64,000 nucleotides of DNA from Cryoendolithus antarcticus (lineage: Eukaryota; Ascomycota; Dothideomycetes; Cladosporiales; Cladosporiaceae), in assembly GCA_002077065.1 (NCBI GenBank), contig NAJO01000003.1, forward strand, positions 1,178,001 to 1,242,000. Direction: 5' to 3'. The notes under the pieces were generated by a model, which made no database searches, was not told where the DNA came from, and saw only the letters and a program-made list of their open reading frames with translations. This document shows, in pieces, positions 21,107 to 31,625 of the stretch. A program made the translations under genes and the position numbers. Numbering within the stretch: position 1 is the stretch's first letter; each line of letters starts with the position of its first letter.

Positions 21107-22995
21107 GCTGTGCTAGATGATGGTGTGCGCTGGCTCTCGCGCTTTCTTACGAAGCACCACTTGGTTTCCTGGTTTTGTTCACACCGATCGATCGCAAATG
21201 CAATCGCTGATATCGCGGTAAAGCCCTCGGATGGTGGAATGGGCTTTCGTTGGCGTCGCCCAAATGTTTGCTTACCGCAGGCCTGATCGGAGCCGTTGGA
21301 TGAGCTCTCTTACCAATCTAAAGTCTCCAGTGATGGATGTGGTCTGGCCTTTCCGCGCCGATCGCAGAAGATCGGCCTCTCCACTGAGTAGCGCGAACGG
21401 CCTCCCCTCTTCGGACCCGCTCTTCACGATGGGAACACGGCGCACGTTATGTATGAGTCTATGCAGGAGCAATGTCAGTGGTCAGGACAACGAATTGAAT
21501 GTCAAGCAAGGTGTGAGGCAGCGAAGAGGAAGGGTAGTGTGTGGCAGCAAAGCGTGGATGTCATGCTTGGTGTAGCGAAGACTCGCTGTCTGCATCACCT
21601 GGGATCGCCTTACTCAGCTCCCGCCCAACCTTAATCACTGCCATGAGATCCCTCGAGGCGATGCTGACATCAACTCTTCCTTTTACTTCCACAGATACTA
21701 ACCATGGGAATTTTCATACGCCTCGCCACTTCGCGTTATATCATGTCCTCGTCTCTCCGACTTGACGGTGCAGCTGACCAGACCCTGACGAGCACAGCAG
21801 CTGAGGTGTGCACGTGGCGTACGACTTCGAAAGCCCTTCGACCGCTGGCAGTGGCCGCTTTCGTCAGCTGCATTTGGCTGCGTCTTCGACGTCGTTCGTG
21901 GCGCTCAAAACTGGGGGTCTTCTTCCAATGCATCGCACATTCTGTCGAAAGGCATCACCCAGCATCTTCGTCTCGGTCTGACGCCAGCGACGAGACAATC
22001 GAGTGGCACCTCCGAGCGTGGCTTTTCGACTTCGACCATCGCGGTTGTCTTGGCCTTCATAACGAACAAAGAAATCATTCTCGGACATCGTCCCAGGGAC
22101 CTGGAAACAGCGCCAAAGGTATCACAAGCCATTGCTGTACGTCTACAGGCAGGTCTCCTTCCATCTCATCATGAGCAATCCTGTGTCGGGTTGGAGCATC
22201 TGTTATGCCAATACTGGCATGATTTCAATGACCGTCCATACAGCGTTCAATCGAGTATCGAGGTAAGTTGTGCAAGCCAGGTATCCTATTGTCTGCCGTC
22301 TCATGTGCTCGAACCTCGTCTCCTCCTTACAAATGAAATTCAGCATAGCCATTCTCCCGAAATACTGACAATCCACATTTCCATGTCCCATCCGATCATA
22401 TATGTGATAAATTCGAAACGCGATGAATTGCTTGGATTTCAAGTGACGATGTCGCCTAACGTGTGGACCATGGAGGGTTGGGCACGGTCATCAGAAGTTG
22501 TGCAATGCCATGACCTCGAGCAATATAAGTCCTCTATGGGTATGTAAGGTTGTGGGTATCGGAGCTGAGATGGGTGTTCGAGCGCTGCTTCCGGCGACTG
22601 GCTATTATAGAAAATGAACACGATGACTACGCAGCAACTCGACAACATGCGCTTTGTCTTTACGATGGCACTAGACGTACTCCCAAAATGCGCTTCGGGT
22701 CCGACAATCCTGGCACGACTTGACAACGCACGGTTCGACGATCGTCAAGTTGTGCATTGACATCGAGAATGGCCTCTGCGACCACTTCACCATCTTGCCC
22801 CGATCTCCCTGCGACTGTCAAAATGGCCTCTCCCTGGCGGCCCTGCAAGGCAAATGCCTCTCATGCCAATAGCGGCAGCGCACACGACATGGGGACTCCG
22901 AGCCCATCCGCGAGCACACGCTCTTCAAACGTCCGCGCCCCAGCTCCACGGTCAATAGCGTTCAGGTCGGGTCGTGGACCATCCGCCATCCGACA
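21107..22995. other. long gene-poor region
   Basis: About 1.9 kb with only short overlapping ORFs in all frames. None shows a recognised motif, a steady codon pattern or a plausible multi-exon assembly. No inverted terminal repeats, transposase motifs or tandem arrays were noticed. It may hold the Cdc4-like promoter and decayed sequence. Confidence 0.4.
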
Positions 22996-24676
22996 ATGCG
23001 AAGCGAAGTGACTACTCTTATCTCCATTGCGCCTGAGGAGATCGCTCTACCGCATCACTGGATCCCAGCGCCAGGCGCTTACACCTGGCGAGGTCGTCAA
23101 GGAGGCGGCTATGTTTCAGCAGGCGGTTTCGGTGGACCAGACTACCGCGAGCCGGTGTTGCTTGGCTACAAAGACGCGACTCACTTCGCTCAACCTAGCT
23201 GGTGGTGGGGAGATCTTGCTTCTGGGGTTTGGGGATAGCTATGTCTGGTCGAATCGCGGTGATGACATCTTACAAGTCCGCTGGACCGATATTCGTAGCA
23301 TGCACTTCTCCTTACCCAACCAGCGCGTCCGCGACGACGAGACTGAGGAGTGGTTCGCCGCTGCTGAGGCCGAGGAAGACGACTTCGAGTATCCTGATGA
23401 GTCGAGTAATTCGCAGGTGTCTTCTGGACTTGAGGAGGAGCGGAGACAGTATCTCGAAGACCATGGCGACCCGTACTACCCCGAGTACGGGTCGCCTTCG
23501 GATTCTGATTCCGTTTCACCAAGCGTCGCCGACGATGACTTAGATAATCTCTGGCGGCTTGCTGAGCGTGGCCCAGCGCAACGTGCGCGTTGGATCGAGA
23601 TTTACCACGCTATGCACGCGCGGGTTGAGTTCCATGAAGCAGTAGCAGACCTTCCTGGTGACGAATTAGAGCCTGCGATCCGTGCTTGGCGCGCTGAGCA
23701 TCCTGAATACGAGCATTTTGTTGCACCTATGCTGAGCACTGGGGCATGGCTTGGAAGAGTCATGAACGAGGTGGCGTATTTGGAACGGAGGCGTGGACCG
23801 GCGATAGAGGAGGAGGATCAGGCTGCGAATAACGATGTTCGGCGTGGAGCCAGGGCACATGGAACTGTTGGGACCACTGGCGGTACCGAAGAATACGCCT
23901 ATCTAGTACCCAAAGCTATGCGGCGCGACATTGAAGAACGGCGCGCCCAAATGGAAGCCCAAAGTACGCTAGATATGCAGCGGCCCGCCCACGAAGTGAG
24001 AGCGCTCGCGGCGCCCTCGGACGGCGATCCAACTCGATTCGACCCTGTGCATGACCAGCGCGAACAATTGGCGTATTTTGATGCACTGCAGGGTCTGTCT
24101 CAGGAAGACCGCAGGCCCCTGGTCCGCGAATGGGAGCCCAGCGCGATACTACTATGATGGGCATGGACCACCGTGCGGCTCACCAGTTTGCTGCCGAGGC
24201 TGCTGGCGACGAGGAGGTTGTGTTGACGGAAAAGCAGGAGCGGATTCTGTATTCTATTAAATTCAGGTTTGAGGAGATACGGGGACGGATTGATGATGCG
24301 ATAAGGCGCGAGGAGGGGATAGGACGTGAGGAGGTGGAGGAGGTGGTTTTGGGTGAGGTTCGAGCTGCGAGGATCAATTCTTCTGGCGAGATTAATATTT
24401 TTGGAGAGTCCTACGAGGGCGAGGAATGAGGCTAGGGAGAGGAGGATGGCGGAAGATGAAGCGGCTGGGGAGCTGCCAACTTTTAAGGAGATGGCTGCTG
24501 ATGAGAAGAAGACAAAGCAGCAGAGGTTGTTCGAGGCGGGGGAAGTGAGGAATGAGTTTGCGCAGCTGGCGATGTTGAATGGAGAGACTTATTTGGGAAA
24601 TGTGAGGACGATTATTGATCGGGAGGGGAATATGAGGGAGTTGAAAGACGATGAGGATGAGCTGGATTATATCTAG
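22996..24676 (+). pseudogene. unrecognised acidic protein locus with three frame breaks
   Basis: Coding-looking sequence continues through this region, but in four successive frame segments. Segment 1 starts at ATG 22996 and reads a Gly/Trp-rich peptide to about 23215, ending at a TAG. Segment 2 continues in the next frame to a TGA at 24155-24157, rich in Glu/Asp and Arg ('SLPNQRVRDDETEEW'). Segment 3 (from about 24130) reads 'QFAAEAAGDEEVVLTEKQER' and ends at a TGA at 24427-24429. Segment 4 resumes one base later with 'EARERRMAEDEAAGELPTF' and ends at 24676 with an acidic tail. The last break fits a single-base indel (GAGGAA-T-GAGGCT). No good GT-AG introns explain the changes. It may be a decaying gene, a set of sequencing indels, or misread exons. 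No family is recognised. Confidence 0.45.
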
Positions 24677-24703
24677 CATATCCCCTTCCTAGCACAGCAA
24701 TAT

Positions 24704-26074
24704 CTACACCATTCCCACAGCCACGCCATCCCGTTTCCACACCCTCCCATCCTTCATTACAAACTCCACCTTCCTTAGCGCCCCCACATGGTCCTCCAAA
24801 TCTCCTTCCAGCGCGATCAAGTCAGCCGCACAACCCACCTCCAACCACCCGAACTTCCGTCCCGCCCACTCCCCTCCACAAGCCTCCCAGCCATGCAACG
24901 TAGCAGCCACCAATACCTCTTCCAACGGCACGCCAGCTTGTATCATCAGCTCCAGTTCTCTGACATTATCGCCGTGCGCGAATGCGCCCGTGTCGCCACC
25001 ACAAGCTAGCTTGATGCCGAGATCGTACGCTGCTTTGACTTCGGCGAGCAGGGGTTTGATGTCCTCGACGAAGAGCTCCATGACTGCCAGCGTGGGCACG
25101 AAAATCGTCCCGCTATCTTTGAGCACTTGCAGTACCTCTGTACTCCGCTCGCCCATCCCCAATCCGTGCTCTACGGTCGTCACGCCCGCTTTAGCAGCCA
25201 TGATCACGCCCTCAGCCGTCATGGCGTGGGCTGCCACGGGCGCGCGGCCGGCTTTGGCTTCCCGCACAATGGCATCCATTTCCTCTTGATCGAAAAGCAG
25301 GAGGCTTGGACTCCTTTCCTCGCCTTCGGGTGGAAACATGACATCGCATCCTCTGCTCCCGCCCGTGCTTCCTAGAGGGGCCGGGAAGCGTAGAGCACGC
25401 TTGCGATAGTCGGCGTAGAATTTCACCACGTCCGCGCCTGCGCCTAGACGTCGTCGGACAGCGGCTTTGACGCCTATAACACCGTCGCAGGGATCCGAGA
25501 TTCGACCTAGCGCGACGCCGTCGTTTGAACGGCTTTCGACTCGCGTTTCGTAGCCGCCACTACTCCCCAGCGCCTCTGTTGCGCAGAAGATCCGAGGTCC
25601 TGGGATCAGACCGCGATTCACAGCATCTCGCACATGCACGTCCGCGTCTCCGGCGCCTTCGGTACCCAGATCGCGGTAAGTCGTATACCCCGCCAAGAGA
25701 GCTGCACGGCAGTGGTTCGTAGCTCTGATAACCCTTTCGACTAGACTCTCATCTCGCATTTGTACCATCGCTGGAGTATCAGAGTAGGCATGCAGGAAGA
25801 GATGCGTATGGGCGTCTACGAGGCCAGGGAGGACGGTCTTGCCGCGGAGATCGATGGTGTGGGTACTGCGGGCTATGGTAGTGGAGAGAGCTTCCGGGCG
25901 GGTGTGGACTGAGGTTATGAGGCCAGTGAGAGGTGATACGATGAGGCTGACGTTGCTGAGGAACTTCTTCTGTTTTGGGTCGAAGAGCTTAGACGTGTGG
26001 ATCGTGATGTCTGGAGTTGTTGCTGGAGCGCTGGGATGTGATGCGGAAGCCATTCTGGATGCTCCTCTAGTCAT
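24704..26074 (-). CDS. amidohydrolase-superfamily metal-dependent hydrolase
   Basis: 456 residues, single exon. Two in-frame ATGs are possible; the second ('MASASHPSAP', residue 8) has the better context. After the β-rich N-terminal part comes 'GKTVLPGLVDAHTHL', with the HxH metal ligands at H89/H91. Then follow 'GADVVKFYADYRKR' (candidate carboxylated or bridging Lys), 'PVAAHAMTAEGV' and 'TVEHGLGM' (further His ligands) and 'LACGGDTGAFAHG' (catalytic Asp). The C-terminus 'GCAADLIALEGD' closes the composite β-domain. This order fits the imidazolonepropionase-like/Xaa-Pro-dipeptidase-like branch of fungal and bacterial amidohydrolases. Substrate unknown; no catabolic cluster surrounds it. Confidence 0.82.
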   Translation of the reverse strand: MTRGASRMASASHPSAPATTPDITIHTSKLFDPKQKKFLSNVSLIVSPLTGLITSVHTRPEALSTTIARSTHTIDLRGKTVLPGLVDAHTHLFLHAYSDTPAMVQMRDESLVERVIRATNHCRAALLAGYTTYRDLGTEGAGDADVHVRDAVNRGLIPGPRIFCATEALGSSGGYETRVESRSNDGVALGRISDPCDGVIGVKAAVRRRLGAGADVVKFYADYRKRALRFPAPLGSTGGSRGCDVMFPPEGEERSPSLLLFDQEEMDAIVREAKAGRAPVAAHAMTAEGVIMAAKAGVTTVEHGLGMGERSTEVLQVLKDSGTIFVPTLAVMELFVEDIKPLLAEVKAAYDLGIKLACGGDTGAFAHGDNVRELELMIQAGVPLEEVLVAATLHGWEACGGEWAGRKFGWLEVGCAADLIALEGDLEDHVGALRKVEFVMKDGRVWKRDGVAVGMV

Positions 26075-26593
26075 CGCCGAAGATCGACTGCGGTGTTCCC
26101 CGGCTAATGCTCAGATCTCTCTAGGACGCGTCACTTCTCTTCAAGTGGGTTGGGAAAACAAAGGTTTAGTGAAGACGTAGTCAAACTTGAGTCTTGTCAA
26201 TGTCAATGTCGTGACTTCGATCGTCGGCACACTCAAAAGATACAGCCAGCATACTCTACCTCAGTCCATGGTCGAGAGATCATGTATCGGTACGGTGGCG
26301 GCCCACGATGTTTAAGATCTGTGTAGCTTCGAGATCGGTGTTGGAATGTCTGACTTAGCTGCAGGATGACATCGGACCTAGCTAGCTAGATCAGGCAGGT
26401 CAGCAACGCAGCTTGTTGACACGAGAAGCTCTCGAACGAATCCTGAAGCGCGCATCGCCCTGGTTCAGGCAGATGCAAGGACCTGGATTATAAGGTAAAG
26501 CGAATTTCAGGAGTGTACTTTCCGTTACTTTACATACCCACGAGCGCGTACGCCCTTTTCCCAAACTCCATGCCCTTGCTCTCGGGGCTCAGA
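26075..26593. other. intergenic region
   Basis: 519 bp between the amidohydrolase start and the DRS2 stop. A 12-bp palindromic run CTAGCTAGCTAG sits at 26378-26389. No gene is seen. Confidence 0.4.
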
Positions 26594-29500
26594 TCATCTC
26601 CGACTACTCGTCATCTCCCCGTACCTTCCTCTCTCCTTCGTCGTATCATAAGCCTGCAGCACCCTCGCCTGACTCTCATCCGTCTGTGAAAATGCGTATC
26701 CGCGCTGCTTCCGCATACGCTGTACTTGCCGCACTTTCCGGATAGCTTTCTGGAATTGCTCCATCCTGCGCACGAACGTCAGTATACAGGACAGTAGTAC
26801 AAAGAGGTAAAGCAGTGCAGCGTACCTCGGCCGGTAGTCCTGGATATTATATTTCTGTATCTCCTGCACATGGTGATAGGACTGCGGATAGTACATTCTC
26901 TTCGCATACTTCCAAGCAAAGTCTCGAGTCAGACACAGAGCCGGCAGAACCATACACCCCATCAACCAGAACGTCGGACTCGTCAGCAGAATCGATAACA
27001 GCCCGGCATACTCCGTACTAAAGCCCAGCCGTGGCGCCACAGTCGCATATAGTGGCAAGAAGATGAACCAAATCCCCAGGCTCCCTGGGATGGCAATAAC
27101 GTGGTACTTCGTCCAAACATTAGTGATGAGAGCTGCCTTTCCGAGGACCGTGACAAGACCAGCGGTATAGAGCGCTGTGCCCCAGACCCAGTGCCCGGCT
27201 ACTGTGCCATCCGAAAGAATCCCATCGTTGCGCCAGATGAGCTCGGAGAAGAAGTAGAGGAGCACGCTGTGGTAGAAGCCGTTACCGACCCAGGACCAGA
27301 AGTTGTGGGTTTGGAAGAAGACGCCTTTTTGGCTGAGTTGGTAGAGCTGCGGGTAGCGGTCGAGTAAGCGAGCATTCACGAATTGATCGAAAATCCCGAT
27401 CACGAATGACGGGAGCGCCGTGAAGATAACGTTGAAGAAACTCAACGTCCAGGACTCGTAGATGACTTGGCCGGAGAAGGCGTTCTGGAAGGAGTACCAG
27501 AATTGGGTGATGAAGAGGGCGGTGTTCTTGTAGTAGAAGTAGAGAATCACTTTGCTGATACGTTGGTAGGACCAGGACCCATGGACTAGCAGGAGTTTGC
27601 GCAGGAATCTGAACTGCGCTATGCTGACGTCGGCGCTGCGAGCAGCTTGCAGGCCTTCGACACCGGAGATGCCGATGCCGATGTGGGCTGCTTGGATCAT
27701 TGACACGTCGTTCGCTCCATCGCCGATCGCAAGGAGGATGGCTTTGAGATGGCGCTTGACGAGCTTGACGACGAGCGCCTTCTGTAGTGGCGATACTCGA
27801 CAGCAGATGACTGCTTTGCACATGACTGCAAGATCTAGGAATTGCTTCTCGAGGTCTTTCTCCAAGGCGTACGTCAAGCTCTTGCCGTCAATCACCAGCG
27901 CGAGCGTTTCCATCTCAATGCCACCCGCATGCTGTGACCGGATCGCCTCAAGCTTTTTCTCAATGTTCGCTCTCGTAGCCGACGCATTCTCCTCATTGAT
28001 GATGAGCAGTGTCATATCCTCCGAGATGAGCTTACAAGACATGCCGATGTTGATCGCGGTCTCCTGACGATCACCAGTCAAGACCCAGACTTTGATGCCA
28101 GCGGTCTGAAGCGTGTGTATCGTATCTGGAACACCATCCTGTAGCTTGTCTTCGATGGCCGTAGCGCCAAGCAGTGTGAAGTCATGCTCAATGAGCTCTG
28201 CAGCTTTGTCAAGCTCCTCAGCTCGATTGCCGGAGACGGTGGTCTGCGCAGTATTATACACATCCCACCACTCGCGGAACTCAGACTCAGGCACTTCGCG
28301 CATCGCCAGACATAGAGTTCGCAGCCCCTCGGCAGCGTACTCTTCGAGATGCAGGAGCGTCTTCTCGACGATGTCATCTCGAACACCCAAGCGCTCGAGG
28401 ATCACGGTATCGGCACCCTTGCAGTAGCACCTGATCTTTCCATCAGGGCATCGGAAGATTGTGCTCATCCGCTTCCTGGTTGAGTTGAACTCGCATACTG
28501 CAAGCAGCTCGTACTCGTACCTCTGCCCTTCTAGTTCGATAGTGACGGATCTCGGCTTTCGTGCAACGAACTTGTAACCAAGCAGTACAGCACCCTCGAC
28601 TAGCGCGCCTTCATCGGGCGAAGCGGCCTGGTACTTGATGACGCCTGGCTTATCAGCCTTGATTTCCGGGATGACGGTGTGGCATGTCGATAGCAGAGTA
28701 TTGAAGTGATGGATTTGCGCAGCATTCTCCCCGCCACGCCGATGTTTCTCCATGCCCTTGAAGTCATAGATACCTGTCCCAGTATCGTCTTCGCCGATGA
28801 TCTTACGATCCTCAGGCACTTCTTCCGCGTACTGGATGCCACCAATCGAGCATTGTCGAAAGTCCATCTGATTACATGTGAGCGTACCAGTCTTGTCAGA
28901 GAAGATGTACTCGACCTGCCCTAGCTCTTCCACCAACGAAGATGTCCGACAATTGGCAGGCGTGTCAGTCTTGTCCCAATATATGTCCAGATCCGAGGAG
29001 ATCAGGAACGCCTGATAGTACTTGATGATCTCGACCGTCACGAAAAGCGAGATCGGTACCAGATTGGAGTACAAGATCCAGTACGTGAAGATATCGCTGA
29101 AGAAGAGCTGCGCTCCGTTGATAGAGGGATATAATAGGTACCAAAGCTTGTCGCCGCTGGTGTTGCGGATGACGAGGTCGCCGACCGAGCTGATGACTGA
29201 CAGTGCTACAAGGACACCACCGAGCATCAGAATCTGCATGTTCACTGTGCGCTCGACAGCAGTACGCTTGATGGGCGTCGCGGTCGCGTTACGCATTAGC
29301 TTCGTCTCGTGGCCTGTGAAGACTACTACACCGTGGATCCAGGGAGTGTTGCGCAGTGTAGCGCCTCGAAGGAGCAGCTGATCAGGCTGTAGTGGAAGTT
29401 CTTTCTCACCACCGCCAGTCTGCATCGTCAAAGTCGCCTCGTACGTGTACAGTGAGCTGTTCGGCTGCTCCGAGCGCAGTCGTCCACCAAGTCTTCCGAG

Positions 29501-30709
29501 CTCGGCTGACGATACGAGGTTGCAGGTCTCCGGTATACCTTGCTTGATCTTCAAATTCGTCTCGCCGTCGAGGTTCGCAGTTTCGATGTAGCACAACCCT
29601 TCAGGCTCAGACGAGGCGAGTAGTACAATATCGGCCGGGAATGACTCCTCCGACTCCACCCGCAGAATGTCACCAACATGCACATCGATCCACTTCACAT
29701 CCTCAAATCTCGACCCTCTCAGCACTCTGGTGGGCGATCGGTTCAGTTGCGCATCCTGACTTCTCCGCCGATTGTCCTCGATGATTTCCTTCGCAGCCGA
29801 AACTAGAAGCACTATGCCCAGCGGCACAACAGTCGTCCATCGATTCGTCGGACTGAGATTTGGGATCTGCTGCAGAATTGCAGTGAACAGGAAGAACAAG
29901 TTGGCGTACTTGCTGAACTGCTCAAACAAGAACTTCGGCAGGAACGTAGCGATGTTGTACTTTGTCGTGCTGACATGGTTGTCGGCGTACTTGCTTGTCG
30001 CATTCGCAGGTGGATTGTTGAGATGTATGATCCTCGGTCCCAGTGTTGAAGGGTCGACTTTGCCTCGTCCGGGGATGCCAAACTTGAACTTCGAGCCTGG
30101 CGTTGTCCGTTTGCGTGGCGGCAAGCTCTCCGTCCCTACACTCTGCGCGTGCCCTCTTCCAGCCGGTGTCTCTGTCAAAGGCAAGTCCATCTCGCTGTAC
30201 TCCGGGCCCATGCCTAGCGTGTTCTTAACCCTCCCGATCATACCTCCTCCCAAGCTCAAGATGCTGTTCCGACTCCGGTGCTTGCTCTTGTTGTTCAGCG
30301 GCAGTCCCGGCACGTTATCCTCGTCAATGTTGCCTCCCATGGCATAGTACCCTCCCGCATCGCTGCGGTTGTCGTCAACATCTGAGTAGCGCTGGTAATT
30401 GTTAAGGTCGGAGGTCTGACTATAGTTCCGGCCGGCCTGGCCCAGCATCGTCGGTGGCTGCAGGCTCTCCACTGACGCTTGCGGACCCGGTCTTGATGGT
30501 CCCCCAGGAAGCCCTGCGGTCGAGTTGCCGCCAACGAAAGCATCGCGGGATGTCGAGACGCGGGTCTCGGTGTCGTCTATGTCGTACTCGTTCAGAAGAT
30601 CGTCATCGTTCGCAGGTGCTCGCTGGCCAGAGTTGTAGTACGGTCCCGCATTGTCGTCCAGGCCCAATAGGTCGTTTCCACCATGACCGCGAGAACCTCC
30701 CTGGGCCAT
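26594..30709 (-). CDS. DRS2: P4-type phospholipid flippase, Drs2-like
   Basis: 1371 residues in one open exon, start 'MAQGGSRGHGGNDLLG'. A disordered ~230-residue N-terminus leads into the P4 core: 'NNPPANATSKYADNHVSTTK', 'NLDGETNLKIKQGIPET', the phosphorylation loop 'SDKTGTLTCNQM' (Asp near 608), 'KGADTVILERLG', 'WVLTGDRQETAINIG' and 'GDGANDVSMIQAAHIG' (near 995). About ten hydrophobic helices are visible. The C-terminal tail keeps 'RMRKQRGYAFSQ' and 'AYDTTKERGRYG', the regulatory motif of the Drs2/Dnf branch that acts at the trans-Golgi. It moves phosphatidylserine or phosphatidylethanolamine to the cytosolic leaflet and needs a Cdc50 partner, which is not in this window. Confidence 0.93.
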   Translation of the reverse strand: MAQGGSRGHGGNDLLGLDDNAGPYYNSGQRAPANDDDLLNEYDIDDTETRVSTSRDAFVGGNSTAGLPGGPSRPGPQASVESLQPPTMLGQAGRNYSQTSDLNNYQRYSDVDDNRSDAGGYYAMGGNIDEDNVPGLPLNNKSKHRSRNSILSLGGGMIGRVKNTLGMGPEYSEMDLPLTETPAGRGHAQSVGTESLPPRKRTTPGSKFKFGIPGRGKVDPSTLGPRIIHLNNPPANATSKYADNHVSTTKYNIATFLPKFLFEQFSKYANLFFLFTAILQQIPNLSPTNRWTTVVPLGIVLLVSAAKEIIEDNRRRSQDAQLNRSPTRVLRGSRFEDVKWIDVHVGDILRVESEESFPADIVLLASSEPEGLCYIETANLDGETNLKIKQGIPETCNLVSSAELGRLGGRLRSEQPNSSLYTYEATLTMQTGGGEKELPLQPDQLLLRGATLRNTPWIHGVVVFTGHETKLMRNATATPIKRTAVERTVNMQILMLGGVLVALSVISSVGDLVIRNTSGDKLWYLLYPSINGAQLFFSDIFTYWILYSNLVPISLFVTVEIIKYYQAFLISSDLDIYWDKTDTPANCRTSSLVEELGQVEYIFSDKTGTLTCNQMDFRQCSIGGIQYAEEVPEDRKIIGEDDTGTGIYDFKGMEKHRRGGENAAQIHHFNTLLSTCHTVIPEIKADKPGVIKYQAASPDEGALVEGAVLLGYKFVARKPRSVTIELEGQRYEYELLAVCEFNSTRKRMSTIFRCPDGKIRCYCKGADTVILERLGVRDDIVEKTLLHLEEYAAEGLRTLCLAMREVPESEFREWWDVYNTAQTTVSGNRAEELDKAAELIEHDFTLLGATAIEDKLQDGVPDTIHTLQTAGIKVWVLTGDRQETAINIGMSCKLISEDMTLLIINEENASATRANIEKKLEAIRSQHAGGIEMETLALVIDGKSLTYALEKDLEKQFLDLAVMCKAVICCRVSPLQKALVVKLVKRHLKAILLAIGDGANDVSMIQAAHIGIGISGVEGLQAARSADVSIAQFRFLRKLLLVHGSWSYQRISKVILYFYYKNTALFITQFWYSFQNAFSGQVIYESWTLSFFNVIFTALPSFVIGIFDQFVNARLLDRYPQLYQLSQKGVFFQTHNFWSWVGNGFYHSVLLYFFSELIWRNDGILSDGTVAGHWVWGTALYTAGLVTVLGKAALITNVWTKYHVIAIPGSLGIWFIFLPLYATVAPRLGFSTEYAGLLSILLTSPTFWLMGCMVLPALCLTRDFAWKYAKRMYYPQSYHHVQEIQKYNIQDYRPRYAALLYLFVLLSCILTFVRRMEQFQKAIRKVRQVQRMRKQRGYAFSQTDESQARVLQAYDTTKERGRYGEMTSSRR

Positions 30710-31276
30710 GCTAGGCAGGCCCCAGAGTGTCAGGCCTGCCGGCTATGGATCGCTCGGTGCGACCATCGAGGTGAGAAGTTTCGAGATTACCTGCCTGGTA
30801 TTGGCAAACGTTGGGCGCTGCAACGTGTCGAGTCAAGATCCCCTAGCCTCCCCTACTCTACTGCTTCCTCTTAGGGTACACTACACGGGGTATTGCCAAG
30901 GTGGGAGCTATGTTGTTCGAAGGAGTGGAGGATTGTCGATTAACGGTATGTAGGTTCAATTGCTGAATTTGGTACGCCGCTATGGTGCTTTAGTGAACTG
31001 CTGGACTTTAGTCCTGTCTACAGACATCGATCACGGCACGTTCACTGCGGCCGCGAGTAACGTAAGCTCTGCCACGCGCTTCGTGTCGCCAAGGTGGGGA
31101 GAGACACCGTTGCGCCGGAGCGAACGGATGTGTTTCAGCCTTGCGGCATCGTCCGCGCACTCCCATGCATGGCGACTTCGACCAGACCTCATCTGATTTC
31201 ATCACGGGACAGAGAGTCCATGGACTGGATTTGGGGTACATGAAAGCTACCAGCTAGTTTGCACTCGTTCTTCACG
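30710..31276. other. intergenic region between DRS2 and the small-protein gene
   Basis: 567 bp between divergent starts. No recognised motif or ORF; presumably promoter sequence for DRS2. Confidence 0.4.
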
Positions 31277-31555
31277 ATGCAGCGCCCGCGGCTGTCCTCG
31301 CGCCTGGCTCAGTACGCCCTCAGACGCAGCTTCTTCGGGCTGCAACGGCCACCACCTCCGCCACCTCCTATGATGGGCTATCTAGTCCTCCAAGGTCTTG
31401 CATTGGTGCTGCTCGCGGACGTCGGCATTGCTACAGCCACTGGCGAGCACACGATCGTGCGTCAAGTTGCACAGAGCGCCGGCTTCTGGAAGGGTGGACC
31501 TGAGTTCGTCGAAGTGCACCGGCCTGCCTTGCCAGATCAAACCAAAGAGAGGTGA
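31277..31555 (+). CDS. small hypothetical membrane protein, possibly mitochondrial
   Basis: A 92-residue ORF from ATG 31277 ('MQRPRLSSRLAQYALRRSFF'). The first 25 residues are Arg/Ser-rich without acids and could form an amphipathic mitochondrial presequence. A seven-Pro run follows at about residues 30-36, then one hydrophobic helix (about 40-55, 'YLVLQGLALVLLADVGIATA') and a short hydrophilic tail. No family is recognised. Real small proteins of this shape exist in the inner membrane, but a chance ORF is possible. No intron is needed. Confidence 0.45.
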   Translation: MQRPRLSSRLAQYALRRSFFGLQRPPPPPPPMMGYLVLQGLALVLLADVGIATATGEHTIVRQVAQSAGFWKGGPEFVEVHRPALPDQTKER

Positions 31556-31625
31556 CTCACGACCGTTCTCATCGTCACAACCCCAAAGTGACTAGCTGAG
31601 GCAATCCTTGATGTCATGCTCGCCC

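Noticed and set aside
21107..22995. Transposon remnant in the gene-poor stretch
   Set aside because: No terminal repeats, target duplications or transposase/reverse-transcriptase motifs were seen.
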